From: Bacteroidota bacterium
GTDB lineage: Bacteria; Bacteroidota; Ignavibacteria; UBA10030; SZUA-254
NCBI GenBank assembly: GCA_004322375.1
Contig: SCUC01000120.1
Coordinates: forward strand, 1 to 11,531
DNA length: 11,531 bases
Direction of reading: 5' to 3'
The notes beneath the pieces are model-generated. The model did not search any database. It was not told the origin of the DNA and worked only from the letters and a program-made list of their open reading frames with translations. The position numbers and the translations under genes were made by a program. Numbering within the stretch: position 1 is the first letter of the stretch; the number at the start of each line of letters is the position of its first letter. Positions 1-6,285 of the stretch are shown piece after piece.

Positions 1-2076
1 GTGAGTAAATACAAAACATTATCACGTCTCGTTTCTCTTAACATTGGAGCAGATCTGGTTTTTTCAGATCGAGAAGAAATTGAGAACGATTTGAGAGGGC
101 TTAAGGATAATCCATTTGTCCGTTATATTATTGTTACAGACGATTCGGGCACCATTTTTGCATCTTATCATCCGGAAATTGCTAGTAAAGTTCGTTATCG
201 AAGTAGTGGGAGTGAGCTTAAAACATATTATGAAGAGCGTTTGTATAGTACATCAACCCCATTACATCATGAAGGACAGCTCATCGGAACATTATATCTG
301 GGCTTCTCACTCTCACAAATGGAGGAAGAAGTAACGCAAATACGGAAAGCGATCGGAATTGTTTGCATGATTATCTTTCTCCTTGGCGCAGTTGCAGTTT
401 TCGCAATTAGTTCTGTCGTTACCCGCCCGTTGAGCGATATCGCTAAAGCCGCGGAAGAAATCGCGCGCGGAGATTTGAAAACACGGGCAAGAGAAAGCGT
501 CCAGTTCGAGATTAACCGGCTTGCCCAGGCATTCAACATGATGGTGAATAATTTAGTTACTGTCCAAAACGACCTCATCGAAATCAACCAAACATTAGAG
601 CAGCGCGTGTACGAGCGAACCGAAAAATTATACCAGGAAATCGTTACACGACAAAAAGCAGAAGAACAACTGCGTGTTTCGGATGAGATACTCAAACGGG
701 TCAGCTCGTTAATTCTAGTCTTCGATGAACAAGGAAACGCTACATACGTCAGTCCATCCATAAAAACCGTTTTAGGATACTCCCCGGAATCCATTCTTGG
801 TAATGGTTGGTGGCAGCTGGTCCAACAAGGCAAAGTGAGCGAGGGTCCAACAAAAATAGAAACTGCCACCGCAGCGCGAGGAGAGATGAGGCTTTCAAAA
901 ACTGCATACGAGCAATCCATAATAGCAAGCAAGGGCACAACACATTGGATTACCTGGCAGAACACTAAAGGTCCTTCCAACTTGTTAATTTGTGTCGGAC
1001 ACGATATTACAGAGCGAAAGTATTCAGAGCAGGTGCTGTTAGAATCTGAAAAACGTTACCGCCTCCTGTTTGAACATAACCCACTCCCCGGCTGGGTTTA
1101 TGACGCAGAAACCTTAGTCTTTCTTGCCGTTAATGAAGCAGCAATCAATCAATATGGATTTTCCCGGAATGAATTTCATTCTATGACGTTGAGGGACATC
1201 TATCTACCGGAGGATATTCCTCAATTGTTAAAGCCTGATCAATATGCCACGTTCCCATTGTTTGGCATCTGGCGTCACGTGAAAAAAAATAAAACTATTA
1301 TTGATGTCGAAATATCTACACACGCACTAATGTATATGGGAAGGTCTTGCAGGCTTGCCTTAGCGAAGGATATTACCGAACGACGGCGTTATGAAGTACA
1401 GTTGCGAAATCTCTCGTTCAGTCTTCAGTCGGTGCGTGAGGAAGAGCGAGCCTGGATTGCACGAGAAATACATGACGAGCTCGGCCAGATGTTAACCGGC
1501 ATGAAAATGTATGTCAACGGCATGCTGATAAGTGTTGCCGAATCTACCGATCAAACACTAAAAAGTTCGATCAGTGAACGGTTATCTGCAACCGCAGAGC
1601 TGATCCAGCAGATGATAAATTCCGTCCAAAAAATTTCTACAGAATTACGTCCTGACCTTTTAGATAAGCTCGGACTCGTCGCGGCAGTAGAATGGCAGAC
1701 ACAGGAATTTGAAAAACTTTATCATATCCCTTGCGAAGTAACTACCGACCTGGATGATTCCTATCTCAGTCAGCACTGCGTTATAACTTTGTTCCGTGTC
1801 GTTCAGGAAGCGTTGACCAATGTCGCACGACATGCAGAGGCGACAAATGTGACAATACTGTTGCTTATCGAAGATGAAGAGATCTATTTAGAAATCAAAG
1901 ATAATGGAAAAGGAATTACCCATGAGGAAATTATGCGCCCGAACGCGTTAGGAATCACCGGGATCCGGGAACGAGTTTCTTCGTTGAGCGGAAACGTACA
2001 AATTACCGGTGAACCGGGGCAGGGAACAATCATAGCTGTTCGAGCGCCTCTTTCATCGAACTCTCGAATTTCATAA
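1..2076 (+). CDS. Sensor histidine kinase (HAMP, two PAS, HisKA_3), 5'-partial
   Basis: Membrane sensor kinase that autophosphorylates on histidine and passes the phosphate to the response regulator encoded just downstream. Residues 1-115 look like the end of an extracytoplasmic sensor domain (Cache/CHASE8-like). A membrane span lies at about 117-140 and a HAMP linker at 141-195. A coiled coil covers about 190-230, and two PAS domains lie at about 228-340 and 348-460. The HisKA_3-type dimerisation helix carries REIHDELGQ, with H491 as the likely phosphoacceptor. The HATPase_c domain shows N607 (N box), DNGKG 634-638, GITGIRER 651-658 and GQGT 673-676. Kinases of this layout normally begin with a first membrane helix, which is missing here. 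The GTG at base 1 is therefore probably internal and the true start lies left of the window. The ligand cannot be read from the sequence. Confidence 0.93.
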   Translation: MSKYKTLSRLVSLNIGADLVFSDREEIENDLRGLKDNPFVRYIIVTDDSGTIFASYHPEIASKVRYRSSGSELKTYYEERLYSTSTPLHHEGQLIGTLYLGFSLSQMEEEVTQIRKAIGIVCMIIFLLGAVAVFAISSVVTRPLSDIAKAAEEIARGDLKTRARESVQFEINRLAQAFNMMVNNLVTVQNDLIEINQTLEQRVYERTEKLYQEIVTRQKAEEQLRVSDEILKRVSSLILVFDEQGNATYVSPSIKTVLGYSPESILGNGWWQLVQQGKVSEGPTKIETATAARGEMRLSKTAYEQSIIASKGTTHWITWQNTKGPSNLLICVGHDITERKYSEQVLLESEKRYRLLFEHNPLPGWVYDAETLVFLAVNEAAINQYGFSRNEFHSMTLRDIYLPEDIPQLLKPDQYATFPLFGIWRHVKKNKTIIDVEISTHALMYMGRSCRLALAKDITERRRYEVQLRNLSFSLQSVREEERAWIAREIHDELGQMLTGMKMYVNGMLISVAESTDQTLKSSISERLSATAELIQQMINSVQKISTELRPDLLDKLGLVAAVEWQTQEFEKLYHIPCEVTTDLDDSYLSQHCVITLFRVVQEALTNVARHAEATNVTILLLIEDEEIYLEIKDNGKGITHEEIMRPNALGITGIRERVSSLSGNVQITGEPGQGTIIAVRAPLSSNSRIS

Positions 2077-2104
2077 TCCAAGAACAAGAAAACACTATAG
2101 ACCT

Positions 2105-2737
2105 ATGGTTAGAATACTTATTGTTGACGATCACACAATTGTCCGGGAGGGAATCAAATATGTACTAAAAAACTATCCGGACATTTATATTGCCGGAGAA
2201 GCGTCGAATGGTCAGGAGGCGTTGCAAAAAATAACCTCGGAGGAATATGATGTCATCGTTCTTGATATCTCTCTGCCGGGGAAAAGCGGATTAGACGTTC
2301 TCAAAGATATAAAACGAACGAAACCCAAATTACCGGTAGTAATACTGAGCATGCATCCTGAGGATCAGTTCGGCGTTCGGTTATTGCAAGCGGGAGCGTC
2401 GGGATACATTACGAAAGACAGACCACCGGATGAATTTGTCACCGCAATACGAAAAGCTTGTAGTGGAGGAAAGTATCTCAGCCCGACTCTCGCGGAAAAA
2501 TTGGCATTTCATCTTGAAACCGATGCAAGTAAACCGCCCCATGAACGGCTTTCGGACCGTGAATACCAAATTATGAGAATGCTTGCCCTGGGAAAAACCA
2601 TTACACAAATCGCCGCTGAGCTTTCATTGAGTGTAAAAACCGTAAGCACACATCGAACTCATATTCTTACGAAAATGGTTATGGAAACGAATTCTGAATT
2701 AGTACAATATGCCAAAGCTCATAATCTAGCAGATTGA
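2105..2737 (+). CDS. Two-component response regulator, LuxR/NarL family
   Basis: Cytoplasmic DNA-binding response regulator of 210 residues, the usual length for the NarL/FixJ class. The receiver domain (1-120) has the acidic pair D8/D9, phosphoacceptor D54 (in VLDISLPGKSG), S82 and K104. A linker leads to a LuxR-type helix-turn-helix at about 146-205, with LSDREYQIMRMLALGKT and LSVKTVSTHRTHIL as the recognition region. It follows the HisKA_3 kinase by 28 bases on the same strand, and such kinases pair with regulators of exactly this class, so the two are almost certainly partners in one transcript. No good Shine-Dalgarno is seen before the ATG. The target genes are unknown. The nearest downstream genes are the pilin-like cluster, 455 bases away. 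Confidence 0.95.
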   Translation: MVRILIVDDHTIVREGIKYVLKNYPDIYIAGEASNGQEALQKITSEEYDVIVLDISLPGKSGLDVLKDIKRTKPKLPVVILSMHPEDQFGVRLLQAGASGYITKDRPPDEFVTAIRKACSGGKYLSPTLAEKLAFHLETDASKPPHERLSDREYQIMRMLALGKTITQIAAELSLSVKTVSTHRTHILTKMVMETNSELVQYAKAHNLAD

Positions 2738-2792
2738 TGAGCAGTATGGTTCTCTTTTAGAGGAACAGCAGAAAACTCAATACATATCGCGG

Positions 2793-2825
2793 GTAGGTCT
2801 ATAGTACGTTGTTTTATAGACCTAC
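2793..2825. repeat. 11-bp perfect inverted repeat after the response regulator
   Basis: The arm GTAGGTCTATA (2793-2803) is matched exactly by TATAGACCTAC (2815-2825) with an 11-base loop. It lies 56 bases after the response regulator stop codon. No run of T follows on either strand, so it is not a standard intrinsic terminator. It could still define the 3' end of the kinase-regulator transcript, or be an operator or RNA structure. Confidence 0.6.
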
Positions 2826-3084
2826 TGCCGCTACTAATGAACACTTTCCGTTCAGGCTTCAGTAATTCGTTTTCACGATTTCTTGAAAACGCTTAATATG
2901 TCTATCTTCATAACAGACTATTAATTCCTTCCTTCTTGATACTTCATGTAGGAGAAATGAACTACAAGATTTGTTGCATCACCATTGATACACATTTCAA
3001 GCCACGATTTCTCCTCCTATGTGCGCAAAAACACTTATCACCCTACTTGACATTAGCAATTCAGAATAATTTGTTTGTAAGCAC

Positions 3085-3119
3085 GATTTATCCATAGGAA
3101 AAACTCCTATGTATAAATC
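3085..3119. repeat. 15-bp near-perfect hairpin upstream of pilin-like operon
   Basis: The arms 3085-3099 (GATTTATCCATAGGA) and 3105-3119 (TCCTATGTATAAATC) pair at 14 of 15 positions around a 5-base loop AAAAC. The only mismatch is C3092/T3112. It ends 73 bases before the first pilin-like start codon, so it may lie in the 5' leader of that transcript or act as a protein-binding site. There is no T run after it, which argues against a simple terminator. Confidence 0.65.
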
Positions 3120-3192
3120 ATCTACTCTCTGATATTTTAGGCTTGATGGCTTATGTATATTTAACCATCAATAACATGAATAAAAATACAAG

Positions 3193-3690
3193 ATGAATAC
3201 CGGACAAACAATGTTGACGCTGGGAGCATTAGCCTTGCTCGCTACAACGATGGTAAACATGCTGCGAATTAGCGGGTCTGTCGGGGAAACCATGTTACGT
3301 TCGAAATCTGGAATCGCCGCTGTTTCAATTGCTACTTCGCTTATTGAAGAATCACAGCGAAAACTGTTTGATGCTGCATGCACTGATAGCGCTATCAACA
3401 CTCTCAATACACTTACCTCTCCATCTTCGTTAGGCGCAAGTTCGAGTGAGCAATATCCCAACATCAATGATTTCGATGATTACAACAATCTCAAAATAAA
3501 ATATTTTCTTCAGCTGCCGGATACCTTGTTCGTCAACTGTAAGGTGGTCTATATTGATCCAAACTATCCGGACAGGATATCGAGCAGCAAGACATGGCAT
3601 AAAAAGCTCACGATCAATGTTTCAAGTCCCTCTATGCAGGATGATACTGTGAAGATGGAATATATTTACAGCTATTGGTATTTTCGATAA
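3193..3690 (+). CDS. PilV-like minor pilin candidate
   Basis: Predicted envelope protein of 165 residues, not assigned to a named family with certainty. The N-terminus MNTGQTMLTLGALALLATTM is a very short leader ending in Gly4, followed at once by about 20 hydrophobic residues, the layout of type IV prepilins. The usual Glu at mature position 5 is absent. Residues about 43-60 (AAVSIATSLIEESQRKLF) resemble the PilV/MshD region after the helix, and the rest is a soluble domain rich in beta-forming residues with two cysteines. The ATG at 3193 is chosen because an in-frame TAA stands 12 bases upstream. The ribosome binding site is weak. It is the first of three adjacent genes of similar design and probably acts in assembly or priming of a pilus or secretion pseudopilus. 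That role is inferred. Confidence 0.7.
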   Translation: MNTGQTMLTLGALALLATTMVNMLRISGSVGETMLRSKSGIAAVSIATSLIEESQRKLFDAACTDSAINTLNTLTSPSSLGASSSEQYPNINDFDDYNNLKIKYFLQLPDTLFVNCKVVYIDPNYPDRISSSKTWHKKLTINVSSPSMQDDTVKMEYIYSYWYFR

Positions 3691-3710
3691 TTGATGCAGG
3701 AGTAGATGAT

Positions 3711-4322
3711 ATGGGATATAGCACACTGTTAGATGTCATGGGGTCGTTAATCATTGCCGGATTTATTTCTTTGATGGTGATACGGGCAAATGGTTCAATC
3801 TCTATGATGAATTATACCTACGGACAGGATATGAACGTCCAAAAAGGAATGACCACGCTTATCGAAATGGTGGAATATGATTTCCGAAAAATCGGATATT
3901 GTGAAGACCCGGATAAATTTCCGTACGGGGCATGGGCAATTCGAGAGGCGGGAAACCACAATTTCACATTTCTTGCCGATATTGATTTCGATAAAACTGT
4001 AGATACAATAAAGTATTATACCGGAACGAAACACGATGCAAGAAGTACGAGTAATCCTCGCGATTTTCCTCTTTATCGAACGGTGAATAACAGCGCTCCG
4101 ATGCCTATGTACCTCGGAGCAACCCAATTTGATTTTGAGTTTTTCGATTGGGAAGGCGCACAAATAGATTTTCCGATTCCTATGGATTCAGCAAGCCTTT
4201 CAGGAATTTTTTCGATACGACTAACGGTGTTGTTGGAAAGCACGGAAGCTTACGATTCTGTTTATACGTACTCGTATTGGAGACAGCTGCGACTATCCTC
4301 CCGTAATCAAATTAATCGCTAA
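3711..4322 (+). CDS. PilW/GspJ-like minor pilin candidate
   Basis: Predicted pseudopilin of 203 residues. The ATG at 3711 is preferred over an in-frame TTG at 3675: it has a proper AGGAG (3699-3703) 7 bases ahead and avoids overlap with the previous gene. The N-terminus MGYSTLLDVMGSLIIAGFIS has Gly2 followed by a hydrophobic helix. After it, LIEMVEYDFRKIGY matches the pattern of PilW/GspJ proteins, where a helix ends in a D-x-R-x-x-G-Y-like turn. The globular part (about 60-200) is beta-rich, with ADIDFDKTVDTIKYYTG typical of this pilin group in my reading. It starts 20 bases after the PilV-like gene and ends 10 bases before the next gene, so the three form one operon. Function in pilus or pseudopilus tip formation is inferred from this resemblance. 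Confidence 0.7.
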   Translation: MGYSTLLDVMGSLIIAGFISLMVIRANGSISMMNYTYGQDMNVQKGMTTLIEMVEYDFRKIGYCEDPDKFPYGAWAIREAGNHNFTFLADIDFDKTVDTIKYYTGTKHDARSTSNPRDFPLYRTVNNSAPMPMYLGATQFDFEFFDWEGAQIDFPIPMDSASLSGIFSIRLTVLLESTEAYDSVYTYSYWRQLRLSSRNQINR

Positions 4323-4332
4323 GGAACATTGT

Positions 4333-5553
4333 ATGGGTAAGTATTCACTTTTATTGGCGTTCAGTGTATCGTTTACACTTCTTATTCTCGGTAGGAATCA
4401 AAACCGTTCAGCAGTCGAGGCATACAGAAATTTTCTAACCTATCACGCAAAGACAACCGCTCATAATATTGCTGTCAGTGGAGCAACAATGAGTTCCAAT
4501 GCTCTTTTTTTAAATTCAGCATGGAATAACGGTTTTTATAAAAGAACTTTAAGCGGTGGTGAATTTACTTCGACAATTGTTGATGTTCCCGGCACTCCTA
4601 GAAAAAAAATCACATCTGTTTCAAGCTACTTCGCTCCAGATTCCACGTACAGCGATACAGTCATCGTATTGCTTCAACCCAGCGGATTCGGGAAATACGC
4701 GTATTACTCCGTTGTAGAAGGCGCCATCAACTGGACAAAGGTTGATACCGTGTGGGGACCATTCCATACGCAGGATAAAATGACAGTGAATATACGCCCG
4801 GTATTTTTCGGTAAGGTTACCAATAATAAAGGATTATATAAAAATCCATCAAGCTCACAACCTCAATTTCTCGGAGGCTACCAAACAGGAGTCAATATAC
4901 CATTGCCGACCTCGAGCTTGAATACAATACGAGCGGCAGCGCAAGCAGGAGGAAAATATCTTTTCAACATGGATCTTCTTCTGACTTTTAATGCTGATTC
5001 AACTGTAACATATAAAGAAGGCGGGGGCCCAACTTTAACTATGCTCCTTTCTAACTATGCTCCCAATGGTGTTATCTGCGTTGACCGGGGTGAAATAAGA
5101 ACAAAAGGCACATGCGCCGGAAGAGTGACAATTTGTGCGATGGGAACGTCACCCGATGGTCGTATTTGGCTCGACGATGACATCAAGTATAGGTTTGACC
5201 CGAGAGATTTACCCGGCGCTAAAAACATTTTGGGTATTGTAGCTGAAAATGAAATTTTTATTGACGAGAACGCACAAAATAACAATGATATTATCGTCCA
5301 AGCTGCAATATTTTCTTTGAAGAAAGGATTCGGAGCGGAACATTATGACAGCAGACCAGTCAGCGGCACCATATTTCTTCTTGGCGGCATTACGCAATAT
5401 CAACGTCAGGCTGTCGGCACTATAAATACTTCCACGGGTAAGGTGTTGTCCGGATTTGCCAAAAATTATAAGTATGACACACGGTTGATGACCGATGCGC
5501 CTCCGTATTTTCCGACTACCGGAACGTTTGAAATTGTTGCGTGGAGGGAATAA
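4333..5553 (+). CDS. PilX-like / DUF4900-like exported protein
   Basis: Third gene of the pilin-like operon, 406 residues. MGKYSLLLAFSVSFTLLILG again has Gly2 and then a hydrophobic stretch, followed by a helix with FLTYHAKTTAHNIAVSGA, similar to the post-helix region of PilX-type proteins. The large C-terminal part (about 60-400) is beta-rich. NGVICVDRGEIRTKGTCAG (from residue 245) and the segments after it have the spacing of a right-handed parallel beta-helix, as in polymer- or surface-binding proteins. I tentatively place it near DUF4900, from memory and without a search. AAGGA at 4321-4325 precedes the ATG at 4333, and the gene begins 10 bases after the previous stop. It probably crosses or is anchored in the inner membrane. 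An adhesin-like or pilus-associated role is inferred, not shown. Confidence 0.7.
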   Translation: MGKYSLLLAFSVSFTLLILGRNQNRSAVEAYRNFLTYHAKTTAHNIAVSGATMSSNALFLNSAWNNGFYKRTLSGGEFTSTIVDVPGTPRKKITSVSSYFAPDSTYSDTVIVLLQPSGFGKYAYYSVVEGAINWTKVDTVWGPFHTQDKMTVNIRPVFFGKVTNNKGLYKNPSSSQPQFLGGYQTGVNIPLPTSSLNTIRAAAQAGGKYLFNMDLLLTFNADSTVTYKEGGGPTLTMLLSNYAPNGVICVDRGEIRTKGTCAGRVTICAMGTSPDGRIWLDDDIKYRFDPRDLPGAKNILGIVAENEIFIDENAQNNNDIIVQAAIFSLKKGFGAEHYDSRPVSGTIFLLGGITQYQRQAVGTINTSTGKVLSGFAKNYKYDTRLMTDAPPYFPTTGTFEIVAWRE

Positions 5554-5637
5554 CAATGCTTCATCAACTTGGTGGGTGGGCATAAAGTCAGGCTGCATTT
5601 TTTTGAGCCAACTTTTGTACGGTGCGCAAGGAGAAGT

Positions 5638-5664
5638 AAAAAAAATGAGGTCAAGCTTCCTCAT
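5638..5664 (-). terminator. Intrinsic terminator of the SRP RNA
   Basis: On the - strand ATGAGG (5664-5659) and CCTCAT (5650-5645) form a 6-bp stem with the 8-base loop AAGCTTGA. Eight T residues in total follow on the - strand (5645-5638), the first shared with the stem. The 3' arm is the same CCTCA that closes the terminal helix of the mature SRP RNA, so the terminator fold and the mature fold are mutually exclusive. Confidence 0.8.
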
Positions 5665-5749
5665 GTCACACAAAACGATTTTCCTACCGTTGCTTCCTTC
5701 CGGACCTGGCGGGGTTTGGAAGCGCAATGTTGCATAAGACTTGACCTCA
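5638..5749 (-). ncRNA. ffs: Signal recognition particle RNA (small, 4.5S type)
   Basis: RNA component of the signal recognition particle, which binds the Ffh protein and targets nascent membrane proteins. On the - strand the near-invariant helix-8 motif CCAGGTCCGGAAGGAAGCAA is present (+ coordinates about 5688-5707), including the GGAA tetraloop and the AGCA/AGGTC asymmetric loop bound by Ffh. The flanks ACCCCGCC and ACGGTAGG are also typical. The ends close the rod: TGAGGTCAAG at the 5' side (5749-5740) pairs over 10 bp with CTTGACCTCA at the 3' side (5655-5646), giving a core of 104 bases, the size of the Alu-less bacterial type. The 3' end falls in the T run 5645-5638. The exact 5' end is inferred from the terminal helix. 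Open frames across this stretch are not genes. Confidence 0.93.
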
Positions 5750-5753
5750 ACTG

Positions 5754-5785
5754 AAAATACGAAGATTTATCGCTTCATCCAAAAA
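5754..5785 (-). promoter_or_regulatory. Possible SRP RNA promoter
   Basis: Reading the - strand, TTTG (5783-5780) is followed after 20 bases by TATTTT (5759-5754), and the predicted RNA 5' end lies 4 bases further on. The spacing fits the Bacteroidota -33 TTTG / -7 TAnnTTTG pattern. Read as a sigma-70 promoter it gives TTGGAT, 17 bases, TATTTT. Both matches are imperfect and the call depends on position ahead of the RNA. Confidence 0.35.
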
Positions 5786-5803
5786 GATTTGTCACAAGGG
5801 ATA

Positions 5804-6103
5804 TTATTCCTTGCCAATATTTGCTTGCCAGGAAAGAAATACGGTCAATATTTCCTCTAGGTTAAGCGCTCCTCCAACCCCACGGAATTTTTCATTTTCC
5901 TTCCAGCATTTTATCCAATCAGTTTCTGAACGCTCATGGTTGATTTCACCGATATTCGCTTTTTCAAGGTTTGTTCCTGTTAAATCAATAGTAACCATCC
6001 ATCCGGGATTATCAAGTGTTTGAATTGTAACACCATGGTGATGCTCCCATTCGTCATTACATTGCGATTGATACCAATGTTGTATGGTAAGTAACGCGTC
6101 CAT
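5804..6103 (-). CDS. Immunity protein 53 (Imm53) family protein
   Basis: Small cytoplasmic protein of 99 residues, full length for the Imm53 family, whose members are predicted to neutralise effector domains of polymorphic toxin systems. Family features are visible: the N-terminal helix LLTIQHWYQSQCNDEWEHHH, then GVTIQTLDNPGWMVTIDL at about 24-41, ERSETDWIKC at about 57-66, and the C-terminal NLEEILTVFLSW. No toxin, secretion gene or second immunity gene lies beside it. Its neighbours are the SRP RNA on its left and a MITE-like element and obg on its right, so it is an orphan here. The start at 6103 places the family N-terminus correctly. The ribosome binding site is weak. The family call is from recognised motifs. 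The idea that it protects against toxins of neighbouring cells is an inference. Confidence 0.82.
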   Translation of the reverse strand: MDALLTIQHWYQSQCNDEWEHHHGVTIQTLDNPGWMVTIDLTGTNLEKANIGEINHERSETDWIKCWKENEKFRGVGGALNLEEILTVFLSWQANIGKE

Positions 6104-6127
6104 TGAGTTTCTGTCATCTTGTTATAT

Positions 6128-6285
6128 ACTGAAGTTACGCAAGACTATTTTGTAACCTTAGAAATTAAAACTAACCTCGCGAACTCATCCCCCTTCTCTT
6201 TGCAAGAGAAGGGGGATTGAGGGGGTTGGGTTCAGAAGCAAACCCAAAAATATAAGGAACAATAATTGCATTGCGTAACTTCAGT
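6128..6285. mobile_element. MITE-like non-coding element with 15-bp terminal inverted repeats
   Basis: ACTGAAGTTACGCAA (6128-6142) is repeated exactly in inverse orientation as TTGCGTAACTTCAGT (6271-6285), framing a 158-base element with no coding frame. TAT flanks it on both sides (6125-6127 and 6286-6288), consistent with a 3-base target duplication, though three bases can match by chance. Inside lie a perfect 14-bp hairpin (6187-6217) and a 7-bp stem (6226-6232/6241-6247). The right repeat ends inside the stop codon of obg. Such elements are moved by a transposase encoded elsewhere. The parent insertion sequence family cannot be named from these ends with confidence. Confidence 0.75.
6187..6217. 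repeat. Perfect 14-bp palindromic hairpin inside the MITE
   Basis: ATCCCCCTTCTCTT (6187-6200) pairs perfectly with AAGAGAAGGGGGAT (6204-6217) across a 3-base loop TGC. It is the strongest hairpin in the window. A further G-rich stretch GAGGGGGTTGGG follows. Similar C-rich/G-rich palindromes are common as dispersed repeats in environmental genomes. No T run follows on either strand. Confidence 0.85.

Larger units (their letters stand above)
2738..3192. other. Gene-free, hairpin-rich intergenic region
   Basis: No credible coding frame lies on either strand between the response regulator and the pilin-like cluster. The stretch holds several inverted repeats, of which the two strongest are listed separately (2793-2825 and 3085-3119). 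Weaker ones are an 8-bp stem at 2868-2875/2884-2891 (8-base loop), a 7-bp stem at 3143-3149/3165-3171, and a distant 9-bp pair 2950-2958/3007-3015. The octamer CACGATTT occurs three times in the same orientation (2874, 3003, 3082). A TTGACA at 3047-3052 looks like a -35 box, but no convincing -10 box stands at the right distance. The region probably contains the regulator's terminator and the promoter and leader of the pilin-like operon, but I cannot assign these exactly. Confidence 0.6.

Noticed and set aside
267..980. Long open frame on the - strand opposite the sensor kinase.
   Set aside because: The kinase frame shows clear domains over the same bases. The opposite translation has no recognisable domain and no fitting start signal.
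3047..3075. TTGACA at 3047-3052 as a sigma-70 promoter for the pilin-like operon.
   Set aside because: At the normal 17-base distance the sequence is TTTGTT, and the better AATAAT is only 12 bases away, so no promoter was called.
3675..3710. TTG at 3675 as the start of the PilW/GspJ-like gene.
   Set aside because: It overlaps the end of the previous gene and lacks a ribosome binding site, whereas the ATG at 3711 has AGGAG at good distance and gives the expected short leader before the hydrophobic helix.
5495..5737. Short open frames on both strands across 5209-5754.
   Set aside because: They overlap the end of the PilX-like gene and the SRP RNA, whose conserved sequence explains the stretch.
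6187..6217. Strong MITE hairpin as an intrinsic terminator for obg.
   Set aside because: No T run follows the stem on either strand. It may still block exonucleases, but it does not meet the terminator pattern.
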